64,000 bases of DNA from JANYHF01 sp031367715 (GTDB taxonomy: Bacteria; Pseudomonadota; Alphaproteobacteria; Rhizobiales; Hyphomicrobiaceae), in the NCBI GenBank assembly GCA_031367715.1, contig JANLQJ010000066.1, positions 5,602 through 69,601 on the forward strand, in the 5' to 3' direction. The stretch's first letter is position 1. The number at the start of each line of letters is the position of its first letter. Under the pieces are notes generated by a model that saw only the letters and a program-made list of their open reading frames with translations, had not been told where the DNA came from and searched no databases. Of this stretch, positions 9,061 through 17,528 are shown one piece after another. The translations under genes were made by a program, and so were the position numbers.

Positions 9061-9927
9061 ATGAATTTACCTGGATTTTCCGACCCACTCGACCGTATCG
9101 CCGAGGCGCTGGAGCGGTTGCGTCCGCCCGCCCCTGCAGCGGCCGATTTCGCTGGCGCCGAGGCCTTTGTCTGGCAATCGTCCGGAACATTCCTGCCGGT
9201 GTCCGAGGTCAATCGGGTTCCGCTCGGGCTGCTCAAAGGCATCGATCTGGTGCTCGGCCAACTGGTCGACAACACCGATCGCTTCGCGCGTGGGCTGCCG
9301 GCCAACAATGCGTTGTTGTGGGGCGCGCGCGGTGCCGGCAAGAGCTCGGCGGTCAAGGCCGTGCATGCCGAGGTGCGCGGCCGTCTGGGAGTTGCGCCCG
9401 AGAGCGACCTGAAGCTGATCGAGATCCACCGCGAGGACATCGGTTCGCTGCCGGCGTGTTTGGCGCATTTCCGGGCCAGCCCGCATCGCTTCATCGTGTT
9501 TTGCGACGACCTCTCGTTCGACGCCGCCGACACGTCCTACAAGTCGCTGAAAGCAGTGCTTGAGGGCGGCATCGAGGGCCGGCCCGAGAACGTTCTGTTC
9601 TACGCGACGTCCAACCGCCGCCATCTGATGCCGCGCGACAGCATGGACAACGAGGCCGGCACCGCCATCAACCCCGGCGAGGCGGTCGAGGAAAAGGTCT
9701 CGTTGAGCGACCGCTTCGGCCTGTGGCTAGGCTTCCACAATTGCAGCCAGGCGCAATATCTGGAGATGCTGCGGGCCTACGCGGCGCATTATCAGCTGCG
9801 CGCCGACGACGCCGAACTGGTGCGCGCGGGTCTCGAATGGTCGGTAACGCGCGGCGGGCGCTCGGGCCGGGTAGCCTGGCAGTTCATTCAGGATATGGCG
9901 GGGCGGCGCGGGCAGCGGTTGGGGTAG
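9061..9927 (+). CDS. DUF815 family AAA ATPase
   Basis: 288 residues. The DUF815 P-loop NALLWGARGAGKSS (about 82-95) is followed by a Walker B-like strand FIVFCDDLSFD (about 142-152) and the sensor region LFYATSNRRHLMPR (about 179-192). These predicted ATPases are widespread and of unknown function; placement beside yajC is conserved in Hyphomicrobiales. It ends convergently with radC, 24 bp away. ATG 9061 opens the family-typical N-terminus. Confidence 0.88.
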   Translation: MNLPGFSDPLDRIAEALERLRPPAPAAADFAGAEAFVWQSSGTFLPVSEVNRVPLGLLKGIDLVLGQLVDNTDRFARGLPANNALLWGARGAGKSSAVKAVHAEVRGRLGVAPESDLKLIEIHREDIGSLPACLAHFRASPHRFIVFCDDLSFDAADTSYKSLKAVLEGGIEGRPENVLFYATSNRRHLMPRDSMDNEAGTAINPGEAVEEKVSLSDRFGLWLGFHNCSQAQYLEMLRAYAAHYQLRADDAELVRAGLEWSVTRGGRSGRVAWQFIQDMAGRRGQRLG

Positions 9928-9951
9928 TTCGTCACTCGCTACGCGATATCT

Positions 9952-10719
9952 TCACAGCAACCCCTTGCCCTTGAAGCTGGTATGCCCCTCCTTGCCGATG
10001 ATCAGGTGATCGTGGACCAGGATGCCGAGCGGTTTGGCGGCCGCCACAATGGTCTTGGTCATGTCGATATCGGCGCGCGACGGCGTTGGATCACCCGAGG
10101 GGTGGTTGTGGACGAGGATGATCGCGGTGGCCGACAGTTCCAGCGCGCGCTTGACGATCTCGCGCACATAGACCGGTGTGTGATCGACTGTGCCACGTTG
10201 CTGCACCTCGTCGGCGATGATGTGGTTGCGCTTGTCCAGGAACAGGATGCGGAACTGTTCGCGCGTCTCGAACGCCATGGCGGCGCGGCAATAGCCGATC
10301 ACCTCGGTCCACGAGCCCAGCACTGGACGCTTGCCGATTTCGCCCTGCACCAGCCGCAGCGCGGTCGCGCGCACGATGCGCAATTCCGTGATCGCGGCAT
10401 CCCCCAGGCCTGGCACGGTCGCCAGCCGGTCCTCGGGCGCTCCGATCACTTCAGCGAACGAACCGAACTCGCGGATCAGCGCCTTGGCGAGCGGTTTGAC
10501 ATCGCGGCGCGGGATGGCGCGGAACAGCAGCAGTTCCAGGAGTTCATAGTCGGGGAGCGGATCGGCGCCGCCCTTGCGAAAGCGCTCCCGCAGGCGCTCG
10601 CGGTGGCCGCTGTGACTTGGCGGTTCCTCGGCGGCAGGCGGGGCGGGCGGAGCGGCAACAGAACCGTCGAGACGCATCGGCAATTGGACCGGTTCGGTAT
10701 CTTTGAGCCCCCCCGCCAT
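9952..10719 (-). CDS. radC: RadC family JAB-domain protein
   Basis: 255 residues from ATG 10719. A helix-hairpin-helix-like N-terminal region (PLPDYELLELLLF through VPGLGDAAI) precedes the MPN/JAMM metal-binding domain with VHNHPSGDPTPSRAD, the HxHx(n)D zinc signature. Named for a historical DNA-repair phenotype; the true biochemical role is unsettled. Starts at GTG 10734 (overlapping the map stop as GTGA) or TTG 10758 are also open; I prefer the ATG because it needs no overlap, but the ribosome site is weak. It follows map closely and is probably in the same operon. Confidence 0.9.
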   Translation of the reverse strand: MAGGLKDTEPVQLPMRLDGSVAAPPAPPAAEEPPSHSGHRERLRERFRKGGADPLPDYELLELLLFRAIPRRDVKPLAKALIREFGSFAEVIGAPEDRLATVPGLGDAAITELRIVRATALRLVQGEIGKRPVLGSWTEVIGYCRAAMAFETREQFRILFLDKRNHIIADEVQQRGTVDHTPVYVREIVKRALELSATAIILVHNHPSGDPTPSRADIDMTKTIVAAAKPLGILVHDHLIIGKEGHTSFKGKGLL

Positions 10720-10730
10720 GCTTCCCGCCT

Positions 10731-11570
10731 TCACTGTGCCGGACGATATGGAGGGCAATGCCAGCCTTTTGGCGAGTAGGTAAATACCTCGCAGCCCGTC
10801 GCGGTGACGCCGACGGTGTGCTCGAACTGGGCCGACAGCGATTTGTCGCGGGTGACGGCGGTCCAGCCATCGGAGAGGATCTTGGTCGCCGCCTTGCCGA
10901 TATTGAGCATTGGCTCGATGGTGAAAATCATTCCCGGTTTCAGCTCCACGCCTTCACCGTTCTTGCCGTAGTGCAAAATGTTCGGGCGGTCGTGGAATAC
11001 ATCGCCCAGGCCATGGCCGCAGAAATCGCGCACCACGCTGCAGCGCTCGGCCTCGGCATAGCGCTGGATGGCCTGCCCGATATGACCGGTGGTGGCGCCC
11101 GGTCGCACCGCCGCAACGCCGCGCAGCAGCGCTTCGTGCGTGACCTGGATCAGCCGTTCGGCCTTGCGGTTGATCTCGCCGATCGCATACATGCGGCTCG
11201 AGTCGCCATGCCAGCCATGCAGGATCAGTGTGACGTCGATGTTGACGATGTCGCCGTCGCGCATCGGCTTGGGGCCGGGGATGCCGTGACACACGACGTG
11301 ATTGACGGAGGTGCAGATCGAGCGCGGAAAGCCGCGGTAATTCAACGGCGCCGGATAGGACCGATGGTCCATGGCGAACTCAAAGATGAGGTCGTCGAGA
11401 AACTCGGTTGTGACACCCGGTTTGGCGTGCTCGACCAGCAGATCCAGCGCCTCGGCCGCCAGCCGCCCGGCCGCGTGCATGCCCGCAAAGGCCTCGGGGC
11501 CATAGATGCGGACCTTGCCCTTGTCGGAATCCTGGTCGCGGGTTTTGCTGGCAAGCTCAAGATTGTTCAT
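10731..11570 (-). CDS. map: Type I methionine aminopeptidase
   Basis: 279 residues. Removes the initiator Met from nascent proteins in the cytoplasm. All five dinuclear-metal ligands are visible in order: Asp in NIDVT, Asp in WHGDSSRMY, His in GHGLGDVFH, Glu in FTIEPML and Glu in AQFEHTVGV. The substrate His is in NHVVCHGIPG. Length and start (ATG 11570) are typical for alphaproteobacterial members. It follows sfsA by 67 bp and precedes radC on the same strand. Confidence 0.96.
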   Translation of the reverse strand: MNNLELASKTRDQDSDKGKVRIYGPEAFAGMHAAGRLAAEALDLLVEHAKPGVTTEFLDDLIFEFAMDHRSYPAPLNYRGFPRSICTSVNHVVCHGIPGPKPMRDGDIVNIDVTLILHGWHGDSSRMYAIGEINRKAERLIQVTHEALLRGVAAVRPGATTGHIGQAIQRYAEAERCSVVRDFCGHGLGDVFHDRPNILHYGKNGEGVELKPGMIFTIEPMLNIGKAATKILSDGWTAVTRDKSLSAQFEHTVGVTATGCEVFTYSPKGWHCPPYRPAQ

Positions 11571-11637
11571 CAGATGGATTCGCTGGCGTTAAGATGGTGA
11601 AGTTCGACATCTAGCGTGGAATGACCTGCCGGCGCAA

Positions 11638-12351
11638 TCAAGCCGCAAACGGTGTTTGCCCAACCAGGGTAACACCCTCGGTGGAAACCGCGCAGGCATA
11701 GGCCAGCGCTTCGACGCCAGCCTGGCGGGCCCTGGCGAATCCGGCGGCATAGGCCGGGTCGAGATCGGGAGCGAGCTGGAAGCGGCTGACATCGCCGCGC
11801 TGGATCAGGTAGACCATCACCGCGCGGTGGCCTTCGGCGACCATTTGCGTCAATTCCACCAGATGCTTGGCGGCCCGCTCGCTGACGCAGTCGGGAAACT
11901 CGGCGAGCCCGCTCTGGCGGGACAGATGGACGTTTTTCACCTCCACATAGCAACGCTCGCCGGAAGGCTTTTCCAGCAGCAGATCGATGCGGCTGTTGAC
12001 GCCATATTTCACCTCGCGCCGCATTGTGGCATACCCGGCCAGTGCAGCCAACGCGCCGGCGGCAATACCCTCTTCGACAATCCTGTTCGGCAGGCTGGTG
12101 TTGATGCCAACCAACTGCGGGCCATGGCCTAGATCGTGCTCGGTCAGCTCCCAGGCATGGGGATATTTGCGCGTCGCGCTGGCATGGCGCGACAACCAGA
12201 CCTTGCAGCCCGGCGCGCTCAGCCCCATCATGGTGCCGGTGTTGGGGCAAGACGCGGTGATCTCACAGCCGTCATCCAGGCGCACATCGGCCAGAAAGCG
12301 TTTGTAGCGCTTGATCAGGGTACCACGAAAAAGGGGACCGGGAAACTTCAT
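11638..12351 (-). CDS. sfsA: DNA/RNA nuclease SfsA
   Basis: 237 residues matching SfsA throughout: CPNTGTMMGLSAPG near residue 35, NSRIDLLLE and the PD-(D/E)xK-like EVKNVHLSR. Named sugar fermentation stimulation protein; family members are annotated as nucleic-acid nucleases. Start ATG 12351 begins MKFPGPLFRGTLIKRY, the canonical N-terminus. It is divergent from the CinA-like gene, with a 77-bp spacer. Confidence 0.93.
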   Translation of the reverse strand: MKFPGPLFRGTLIKRYKRFLADVRLDDGCEITASCPNTGTMMGLSAPGCKVWLSRHASATRKYPHAWELTEHDLGHGPQLVGINTSLPNRIVEEGIAAGALAALAGYATMRREVKYGVNSRIDLLLEKPSGERCYVEVKNVHLSRQSGLAEFPDCVSERAAKHLVELTQMVAEGHRAVMVYLIQRGDVSRFQLAPDLDPAYAAGFARARQAGVEALAYACAVSTEGVTLVGQTPFAA

Positions 12352-12428
12352 CCCGGCGAGGTTAAGTGGGTGTCATCGAGCGGGCAAGCGGGTAGAATGC
12401 AAGGACCACCCGCGATGAGAGGCCAGTC

Positions 12429-13187
12429 ATGACGCTCGCAGCCAAGGATATTGTCACCGCCGCCGTGCTGGTGATCGGCGATGAGATCCTGTCGGGGCGC
12501 ACCAAGGATAAGAATATCGGCTTCATAGCCGATCATCTGACGGCGATTGGCATACAACTCAAAGAGGTGCGCATCGTCCCCGATGAGGAGGATGAGATCG
12601 TCACCGGACTGAACGCGTTGCGCGGCCGCTTCGATTATGTGTTTACAACTGGCGGCATCGGCCCGACTCATGACGACATCACGGCCGACGCGATTGCCAA
12701 GGCGTTCGGCGTCGGCATCGACATCGACCCGCGCGCGGTCGCCGTCATGCGCCCGCATTATGAGAGCCGGGGCCTGGACTTCACGCCTGGCCGGATGCGC
12801 ATGGCCCGCCTCCCCGCCGGCGCCGAACTGGTCGACAATCCGGTTTCCAAGGCGCCGGGTTTCATGGTTGGCAATGTGGTGGTGATGGCGGGCGTGCCGA
12901 ACATCATGCAGGCGATGCTGCTGGCGGTAACGCCAAAACTCACCACCGGCAAGCGCATGCTGTCGGTGGCGCTCACCGTGCGGCGTCCGGAAAGCGAGAT
13001 CGCCGAACTGTTCGCCAATGTCCAAAAGGACTTCCCTGACGTGCCGATGGGCAGCTACCCGTTCAGCGACGACATTGGCTACGGCGCCAATCTGGTGCTG
13101 CGCGCCATCGATGCGGATCGGCTTGAGGCGGCGCGGCTGGCGTTGGGCGCCAGGCTGACGGCCGTAGGCATTACAGGCACCCCATGA
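12429..13187 (+). CDS. CinA-type molybdopterin-binding domain protein (competence/damage-inducible protein A family)
   Basis: 252 residues covering only the N-terminal MoCF_biosynth-like domain of CinA: VLVIGDEILSGRTKDKN (about 14-30) and TTGGIGPTHDDITADAIAKA (about 75-94). The C-terminal nicotinamide-nucleotide amidase domain of full CinA is absent, as usual for this short subfamily. Members are linked to repair of damaged NAD/FAD nucleotides or molybdopterin-like substrates; the exact reaction here is unknown. It overlaps nnrU by 4 bp (ATGA), so the two are translationally coupled. Confidence 0.88.
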   Translation: MTLAAKDIVTAAVLVIGDEILSGRTKDKNIGFIADHLTAIGIQLKEVRIVPDEEDEIVTGLNALRGRFDYVFTTGGIGPTHDDITADAIAKAFGVGIDIDPRAVAVMRPHYESRGLDFTPGRMRMARLPAGAELVDNPVSKAPGFMVGNVVVMAGVPNIMQAMLLAVTPKLTTGKRMLSVALTVRRPESEIAELFANVQKDFPDVPMGSYPFSDDIGYGANLVLRAIDADRLEAARLALGARLTAVGITGTP

Positions 13188-13747
13188 CATTTTTTATCGC
13201 CGGTCTCGTCGTTTTTCTGGGCATCCATCTGGTGCCGACGGTCCCTGCCTTGCGCCAGAGATTGGCAACCCAACTTGGCCAAGGCGGCTATATGGCGGTG
13301 TTTTCGCTGCTCTCGCTGGCCGGGCTGTTGCTCATCATCTACGGCTTCAACCTAAGCCCGACGATCCCGATCTGGGCGCCGCCCACTTACATGCAGCCTG
13401 TCACGCGCCTGCTGATGCTGCCGGCCTTGATCCTGCTGGCGGCGGCCTATATCCCTTCGAACATTCGCAACGCCGTGCGGCACCCGATGCTGCTGGCCAT
13501 TGTGCTGTGGTCCTTGTTGCACCTGCTGGTGAACGGTGATCTTGCCGGCATGCTGTTGTTTGGCAGTGTCCTGGCTTACGGCATCTACGACTTTGCCTCG
13601 GTTAGGGCGCGGGCTGCGCTCGGGCCGTTGGGCACGCGCAGGGGTGGATTGCGAGGCGACGTCTTGGCCGTGGGGATTGGCGTGCTCGCCTTCGTGTTCC
13701 TATATTTTATCGGGCATCGTTGGCTGAGCAACATACCGCTTTTCTAG
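13184..13747 (+). CDS. NnrU family membrane protein
   Basis: 187 residues with about five or six hydrophobic spans, beginning MTFFIAGLVVFLGIHLVPTV. NnrU-domain proteins are found near denitrification genes in some alphaproteobacteria and are related to isoprenoid-type or methyltransferase-like membrane enzymes; no denitrification gene is present in this window. The WAPPTYMQPVTRLLMLPA and HPMLLAIVLWSLLHLLVNGD segments match the family. It is coupled to the upstream CinA-like gene and convergent with the LOG gene. Confidence 0.85.
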   Translation: MTFFIAGLVVFLGIHLVPTVPALRQRLATQLGQGGYMAVFSLLSLAGLLLIIYGFNLSPTIPIWAPPTYMQPVTRLLMLPALILLAAAYIPSNIRNAVRHPMLLAIVLWSLLHLLVNGDLAGMLLFGSVLAYGIYDFASVRARAALGPLGTRRGGLRGDVLAVGIGVLAFVFLYFIGHRWLSNIPLF

Positions 13748-13779
13748 ATCGACGTTGGCGGCTGAATGCAGCCCCGACT

Positions 13780-14622
13780 TCACGCCCCCGCGCCCTGCTG
13801 GATGTGGGCCGCCAGCCCGCGCCTGTGCATGCATTCCCAGGCCTCTTCGGCGGTGTCGACCATATCGAATAAGCCGAGATCGGCATGTTCGATCATGCCG
13901 TAATCGGCGATTGCCTTGAAGTTGATGACCTTGCTCCAATAGGCCTTGCCGACCAGCACCACCGGCATCATCGGCGCCTTCTTGGTCTGCTCTAGCGTCA
14001 GCAGTTCGAACATCTCGTCCATGGTGCCAAAGCCGCCAGGGAATACCGCAAGCGCGTTGGCGCGCATCACCAGATGCATTTTGCGCATGTTGAAATAGTG
14101 AAACAGAAAAGTCAGGCCGGGCGTCGTGTAGGGGTTGGGCGATTGCTCGTGCGGCAGCTGGATATTGAAGCCGATCGACGGTGCCCCCGCCTCGATCGCA
14201 CCCCGGTTGGCCGCCTCCATGATGCCAGGACCGCCGCCGGTGGCGATGACATTGTCGCGCACCGTGCCGTCGCCGTCGAGGGCGCCGCCGCGTTCCGAAA
14301 CGATCCGCCCGAGTTTGCGCGCTTCGGTGTACCAGGGGGCCAGCGCTGCCCGCGTCTTGGCGCGCTTGACCGCGTCCTTGCCCTTGGCCTCGCGCAGCAT
14401 CGTCTCGGCAGCTGCAGGCGAGGGAATGCGGGCGCTGCCGAACACGATCACGGTCGAGCGGATGCCAGCCTGGCGCAGCGCCAGCTCAGGCTTTTCGTAT
14501 TCCAGCGCGAAGCGGATGGCGCGCAGTTCGTCGCGCAATAGAAATTCGGTGTCCTCGACCGCCAGTACATAGCTTTTCATGTTGGCCTGGGGGATAGGGG
14601 CCGCAGCGTTATGGTCTTTCAT
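13780..14622 (-). CDS. LOG family protein (TIGR00730), possible cytokinin riboside monophosphate phosphoribohydrolase
   Basis: 280 residues from ATG 14622, which has AAGGA at good spacing; a longer reading to 14682 is possible but would run into the DMT gene's end. Signature motifs are GGGPGIMEAANRGA and PGGFGTMDEMFE, the LOG nucleotide-binding pair. LOG enzymes split nucleoside 5'-monophosphates to free base and ribose phosphate. This long form with an extra N-terminal region of about 90 residues is common in alphaproteobacteria; its physiological substrate is uncertain. It lies 22 bp after the DMT gene. Confidence 0.88.
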   Translation of the reverse strand: MKDHNAAAPIPQANMKSYVLAVEDTEFLLRDELRAIRFALEYEKPELALRQAGIRSTVIVFGSARIPSPAAAETMLREAKGKDAVKRAKTRAALAPWYTEARKLGRIVSERGGALDGDGTVRDNVIATGGGPGIMEAANRGAIEAGAPSIGFNIQLPHEQSPNPYTTPGLTFLFHYFNMRKMHLVMRANALAVFPGGFGTMDEMFELLTLEQTKKAPMMPVVLVGKAYWSKVINFKAIADYGMIEHADLGLFDMVDTAEEAWECMHRRGLAAHIQQGAGA

Positions 14623-14644
14623 GATGGTCCTTGGCGGCGGGGGT

Positions 14645-15082
14645 TTAAACCGTGAGGGATCGACCGTAGGTCCATAGCGCAATCGACGCCACTGCCAGCC
14701 CCATGGCGACGATCTGGTAAAAGTTCAGCTGTTCGCGGAACACGAAGACGCCCACGCCCAGCGACGTGGTCAGAATCGAAAGCGTAGCATAGAGCGCATA
14801 TTGCGATGCGCCGTAGCCCGAATAGAGCAGATAGAAGCCGAGGAAGGTGACAAAGAAGCCGCCGCCGCCAAGCAGCATGCTGCCGGCGTTGGCCGTCACA
14901 TAGCTGAGATTACCCGGTGACTGCCAGGCCAGGGTTGCTATCAGGAACATCACGCAACCGCTGCCGACGCAGCCCAGCATGTAAAGAAACGGGTTGGGCG
15001 AGTGCGTCGCGACGCGCTGGCCGTAGACGAACAGCGCGTTGCCGCAGGCGGCCATGAAGGCGATGGCGAGGGGCTTCCACAT
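14645..15082 (-). CDS. Small DMT-superfamily (EamA/SMR-like) transporter
   Basis: 145 residues with four clear hydrophobic spans, i.e. half the size of a standard EamA transporter, so it probably works as a dimer. Start set at ATG 15082 (MWKPLAIAFMAACGNALFVY); longer readings have no hydrophobic match and run through the leader. The substrate cannot be deduced. It is first in a leftward pair with the LOG gene and is preceded by a long structured leader (15180-15480) that may control it. Confidence 0.78.
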   Translation of the reverse strand: MWKPLAIAFMAACGNALFVYGQRVATHSPNPFLYMLGCVGSGCVMFLIATLAWQSPGNLSYVTANAGSMLLGGGGFFVTFLGFYLLYSGYGASQYALYATLSILTTSLGVGVFVFREQLNFYQIVAMGLAVASIALWTYGRSLTV

Positions 15083-15179
15083 GGGTGACTGGGCTTTCGG
15101 GGTTGAGGGCAGTTCGCATCGATAGCGGCAAAAGGCGCCGAATTGAAGCGAGCTGGCAACGCGCCCCGGCGGCCGGCTC

Positions 15180-15480
15180 GCGGAACGCGAGTCGCCGTAC
15201 CCAAACAAAAACGGGAGCGCGGGCGCCGAAAGGCCGCGTTAAGGTAGTGGTAGTGGTGCAGCCTTTCGGCGCCCATGCTGCGGAGATTTCGGCCGGAACG
15301 CGCTCTTCCGTATGGGCCCCTGGGAACCACCGTGGTTCTTTGCTCCCACCCGTGCAGCGGCCTTCGCACCCGCCGGCCCTCCAGGCATCCTGCAGGAGTC
15401 ACCCCCAGAACCCTCCCGGCCACCGCCGTCTTATCCCACATGTCCGACGGTCGACACGTCCCGTAGTGGAGTAAGATGGT
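15180..15480 (-). other. Structured leader or non-coding RNA region upstream of the DMT transporter
   Basis: The 542-bp gap 15083-15624 has no ordinary gene. It contains a perfect 13-bp inverted repeat (15221-15233 with 15262-15274) whose minus-strand hairpin is followed nine bases later by TTTTTGTTT, as in an attenuator. The loop lies inside an open frame from ATG 15276 that reads LHHYHYL. A second nested set of helices spans 15278-15395 (CTGC/GCAG, GGCCGG/CCGGCC, GTATGGG/CCCGTGC, TGGGA/TCCCA around a GAACCAC hairpin), a rod-like fold. The AT-rich 15487-15545 holds minus-strand promoter-like hexamers (TTGACT, 18 bases, TATAAA; also TATAAT at 15492-15487). The strand of the functional RNA is not settled. 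Confidence 0.4.
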
Positions 15481-15624
15481 GGGAACATTATAGGTGTCTA
15501 AAGTAATTTTATATTACAAATAATATATCATAGTCAATAAACAGTATTGTACTTCGAAACGACACGTATAACGGCGTCGGGGCCGGCCGCGATGACGATG
15601 CCATTGGCAGGGCAGCGCGAGACG

Positions 15625-17043
15625 CTATGGCAGCCACTGCATAAACTTCACCAGGCCTTGCGTGCGCTTGCTGAACAGGGTCGGTGCGTAATAGGCGCCG
15701 GCGGCGCGTTTGGAGATTTCCGACAAGGTTGGATACGGCGCTATGATGCCGGTCAGGTCGCGCATGCTCATCGACTTCTGCACCGCCAGTACCCAGGGCA
15801 GGATCAATTCGCCGGCGTGGCGGCCGACAATCGTTGAGCCGATGATCCGACCACTCTTGCCAGTCACCACCTTGATGAAACCCTCGGTCGCCCGCTCGGC
15901 CTGGGCGCGATCGTTTTCGGTTAGCGCCCATTGCGTGGCCTTGGCGCCGGCATCGGTTTTTTGCGCTTCGGCAAGCGTCTTGCCTACATGGGCCAGTTCG
16001 GGATCGGTGTAAGTGACCCAGGGCACGGCCTTGTAGTCGACCTTGGCCGGAATGTTGAACAGGGCGTTCCGCACCACTATGCCGGCGTGATAGCTCGCCA
16101 TATGCGTGAACTGATAGCCGCCGGCTACATCGCCGATGGCGAACACGCGCTTGTTGCTGGTGCGCAACCGGGCATCCACCTCGATGCCTTTGGCCGAGAA
16201 CGTGATGCCGGCCGCATCCAGGCCCAGATCGTTGACGTTCGGGCGGCGCCCGGCGGCAACCAGCAGATGCGTTCCCATGATGGTCTCGGCTTTGCCATTG
16301 CGGTTGATGCCGACCGCAACCCCATTGCCGGCCTGGCTGACGCCATCGACCTTGGCGCTCTCGATGATGGTCAGTCCCTCTTCCAGCAGGCGGGCCCGTA
16401 CCACTGCGACAGCGTCAGGATCGTCCTTGGGCATGATGCTGAAGGCTTCGATCACTGTCACTTTGCAACCCAAGCGGCGGTGCGCCTGTGCCATTTCGAT
16501 ACCGATTGGCCCGCCGCCGATCACGATCAGATGGCCGGGCGCCTCGGTCAGATCGAAGATGGTTTCATTGGTGTAGGCCTTGACATCCTTGATGCCGGGG
16601 ATCGGTGGCACAAAAGCCCTGGAACCAGTTGATACAACAAAGCGCCGCGCGGTGAGGCGCGTCCCCCCAGCCTCAAGCTCGCTCGGACTGACGAATTTTG
16701 CCGCCGCCTGGATGACATGGCAGCCAAGCTCGGTGAAGCGCGCGACCGAATCATGCGGTGCGATGGTGGCAATCACGCCATGCACATGCGCGTTGACCTT
16801 GGCAAAATCGATCGCGGGTTCGTGGCCGTTGACGCCGAAGCGCCCGGCACTGCGGATGGTCTGGGCTGCCTCACCCGCCGCGATCAACGCCTTGGAGGGC
16901 ACGCAGCCATAATTAAGGCAGTCGCCGCCCATCTTGTGCTTTTCGATCAGCGCAACCTTGGCGCCGAGCTGAGCGGCTCCAGCCGCGACCGACAGGCCGC
17001 CAGAGCCGGCGCCGATGATGACGATGTCATAGGTGGTAGGCAT
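15625..17043 (-). CDS. MerA/lipoamide dehydrogenase-like FAD-dependent disulfide oxidoreductase
   Basis: 472 residues, class I pyridine nucleotide-disulfide oxidoreductase. FAD motif IIGAGSGGLS (9-18), redox pair C42-x4-C47 in GGDCLNYGCVPSK, NAD(P) motif VIGGGPIGIEMA and a second FAD motif ending FAIGDVAGG. The C-terminal HPTLSE of true lipoamide dehydrogenases is YPTLSE here, with Tyr for the catalytic His, as in mercuric reductases; but the C-terminal Cys-Cys and N-terminal NmerA domain of MerA are absent. The substrate is therefore unknown and probably not lipoamide. A second, canonical lpdA lies at 43-44 kb beside the pdh genes. Confidence 0.82.
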   Translation of the reverse strand: MPTTYDIVIIGAGSGGLSVAAGAAQLGAKVALIEKHKMGGDCLNYGCVPSKALIAAGEAAQTIRSAGRFGVNGHEPAIDFAKVNAHVHGVIATIAPHDSVARFTELGCHVIQAAAKFVSPSELEAGGTRLTARRFVVSTGSRAFVPPIPGIKDVKAYTNETIFDLTEAPGHLIVIGGGPIGIEMAQAHRRLGCKVTVIEAFSIMPKDDPDAVAVVRARLLEEGLTIIESAKVDGVSQAGNGVAVGINRNGKAETIMGTHLLVAAGRRPNVNDLGLDAAGITFSAKGIEVDARLRTSNKRVFAIGDVAGGYQFTHMASYHAGIVVRNALFNIPAKVDYKAVPWVTYTDPELAHVGKTLAEAQKTDAGAKATQWALTENDRAQAERATEGFIKVVTGKSGRIIGSTIVGRHAGELILPWVLAVQKSMSMRDLTGIIAPYPTLSEISKRAAGAYYAPTLFSKRTQGLVKFMQWLP

Positions 17044-17183
17044 GGTGACTCCCCGAAGGTGGCGTTTGCCAACATATAGGGAGAGCTACGTGAAGTATCG
17101 TAACACGGATGGTGTTTGCGCCCACAACTTCGCGTGAGGGCCGCAGTGGTCTCAATGCACGGCCGCGTTACCTGGCCGTAGCC

Positions 17184-17516
17184 TCAGACCGTGACCTTGG
17201 AATTGGCCGACCACAGATTGCCCTCGTCGCGGCGCTGCTCGATGAACAGGCGTTGGTAGGACCACATGTCGGTCGGGCAGTTCATGCTGGCCTGCTCATA
17301 GGCCTTGAAGGAGAGGTGGCCGAGCCGACGGCGATCCGATGGCTTCCAGCTGTCAAGTATACTTTTACGCTGCGGGGCTTCGGCGACTTGTCGCAACAGC
17401 CAGTTGTCTTCGTTTGCATGCGCCTTGTACCGCATTCCATCTGCCTCCGTGGCACCTTCGATAGCCACGGGCAGTGCAAGAGGAAGGCCAGAGGGACCGG
17501 CAGCGGTGTCGCTCAT
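17184..17516 (-). CDS. Hypothetical protein, 110 residues
   Basis: Complete ORF with a GAGG site seven bases before ATG 17516 and a start 12 bp after the rfbD stop, so very likely a real gene in the same transcript. The sequence is soluble, rich in Trp and charged residues in its C-terminal half (SYQRLFIEQRRDEGNLW), with no signal peptide or membrane span. I do not recognise a family. It sits between rfbD and the MerA-like oxidoreductase, 140 bp from the latter. Confidence 0.55.
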   Translation of the reverse strand: MSDTAAGPSGLPLALPVAIEGATEADGMRYKAHANEDNWLLRQVAEAPQRKSILDSWKPSDRRRLGHLSFKAYEQASMNCPTDMWSYQRLFIEQRRDEGNLWSANSKVTV

Positions 17517-17528
17517 GTGGAAACCTCG

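Noticed and set aside
15278..15395. Firm assignment as 6S RNA
   Set aside because: The rod-like fold fits loosely, but the usual neighbours (zapA, 5-formyltetrahydrofolate cyclo-ligase) are absent and the closing stem is weak, so only a candidate structured RNA is claimed.
15085..15441. Open frames on both strands of the DMT leader region as protein genes
   Set aside because: No ribosome sites or homology; the stretch is better explained by RNA structure.
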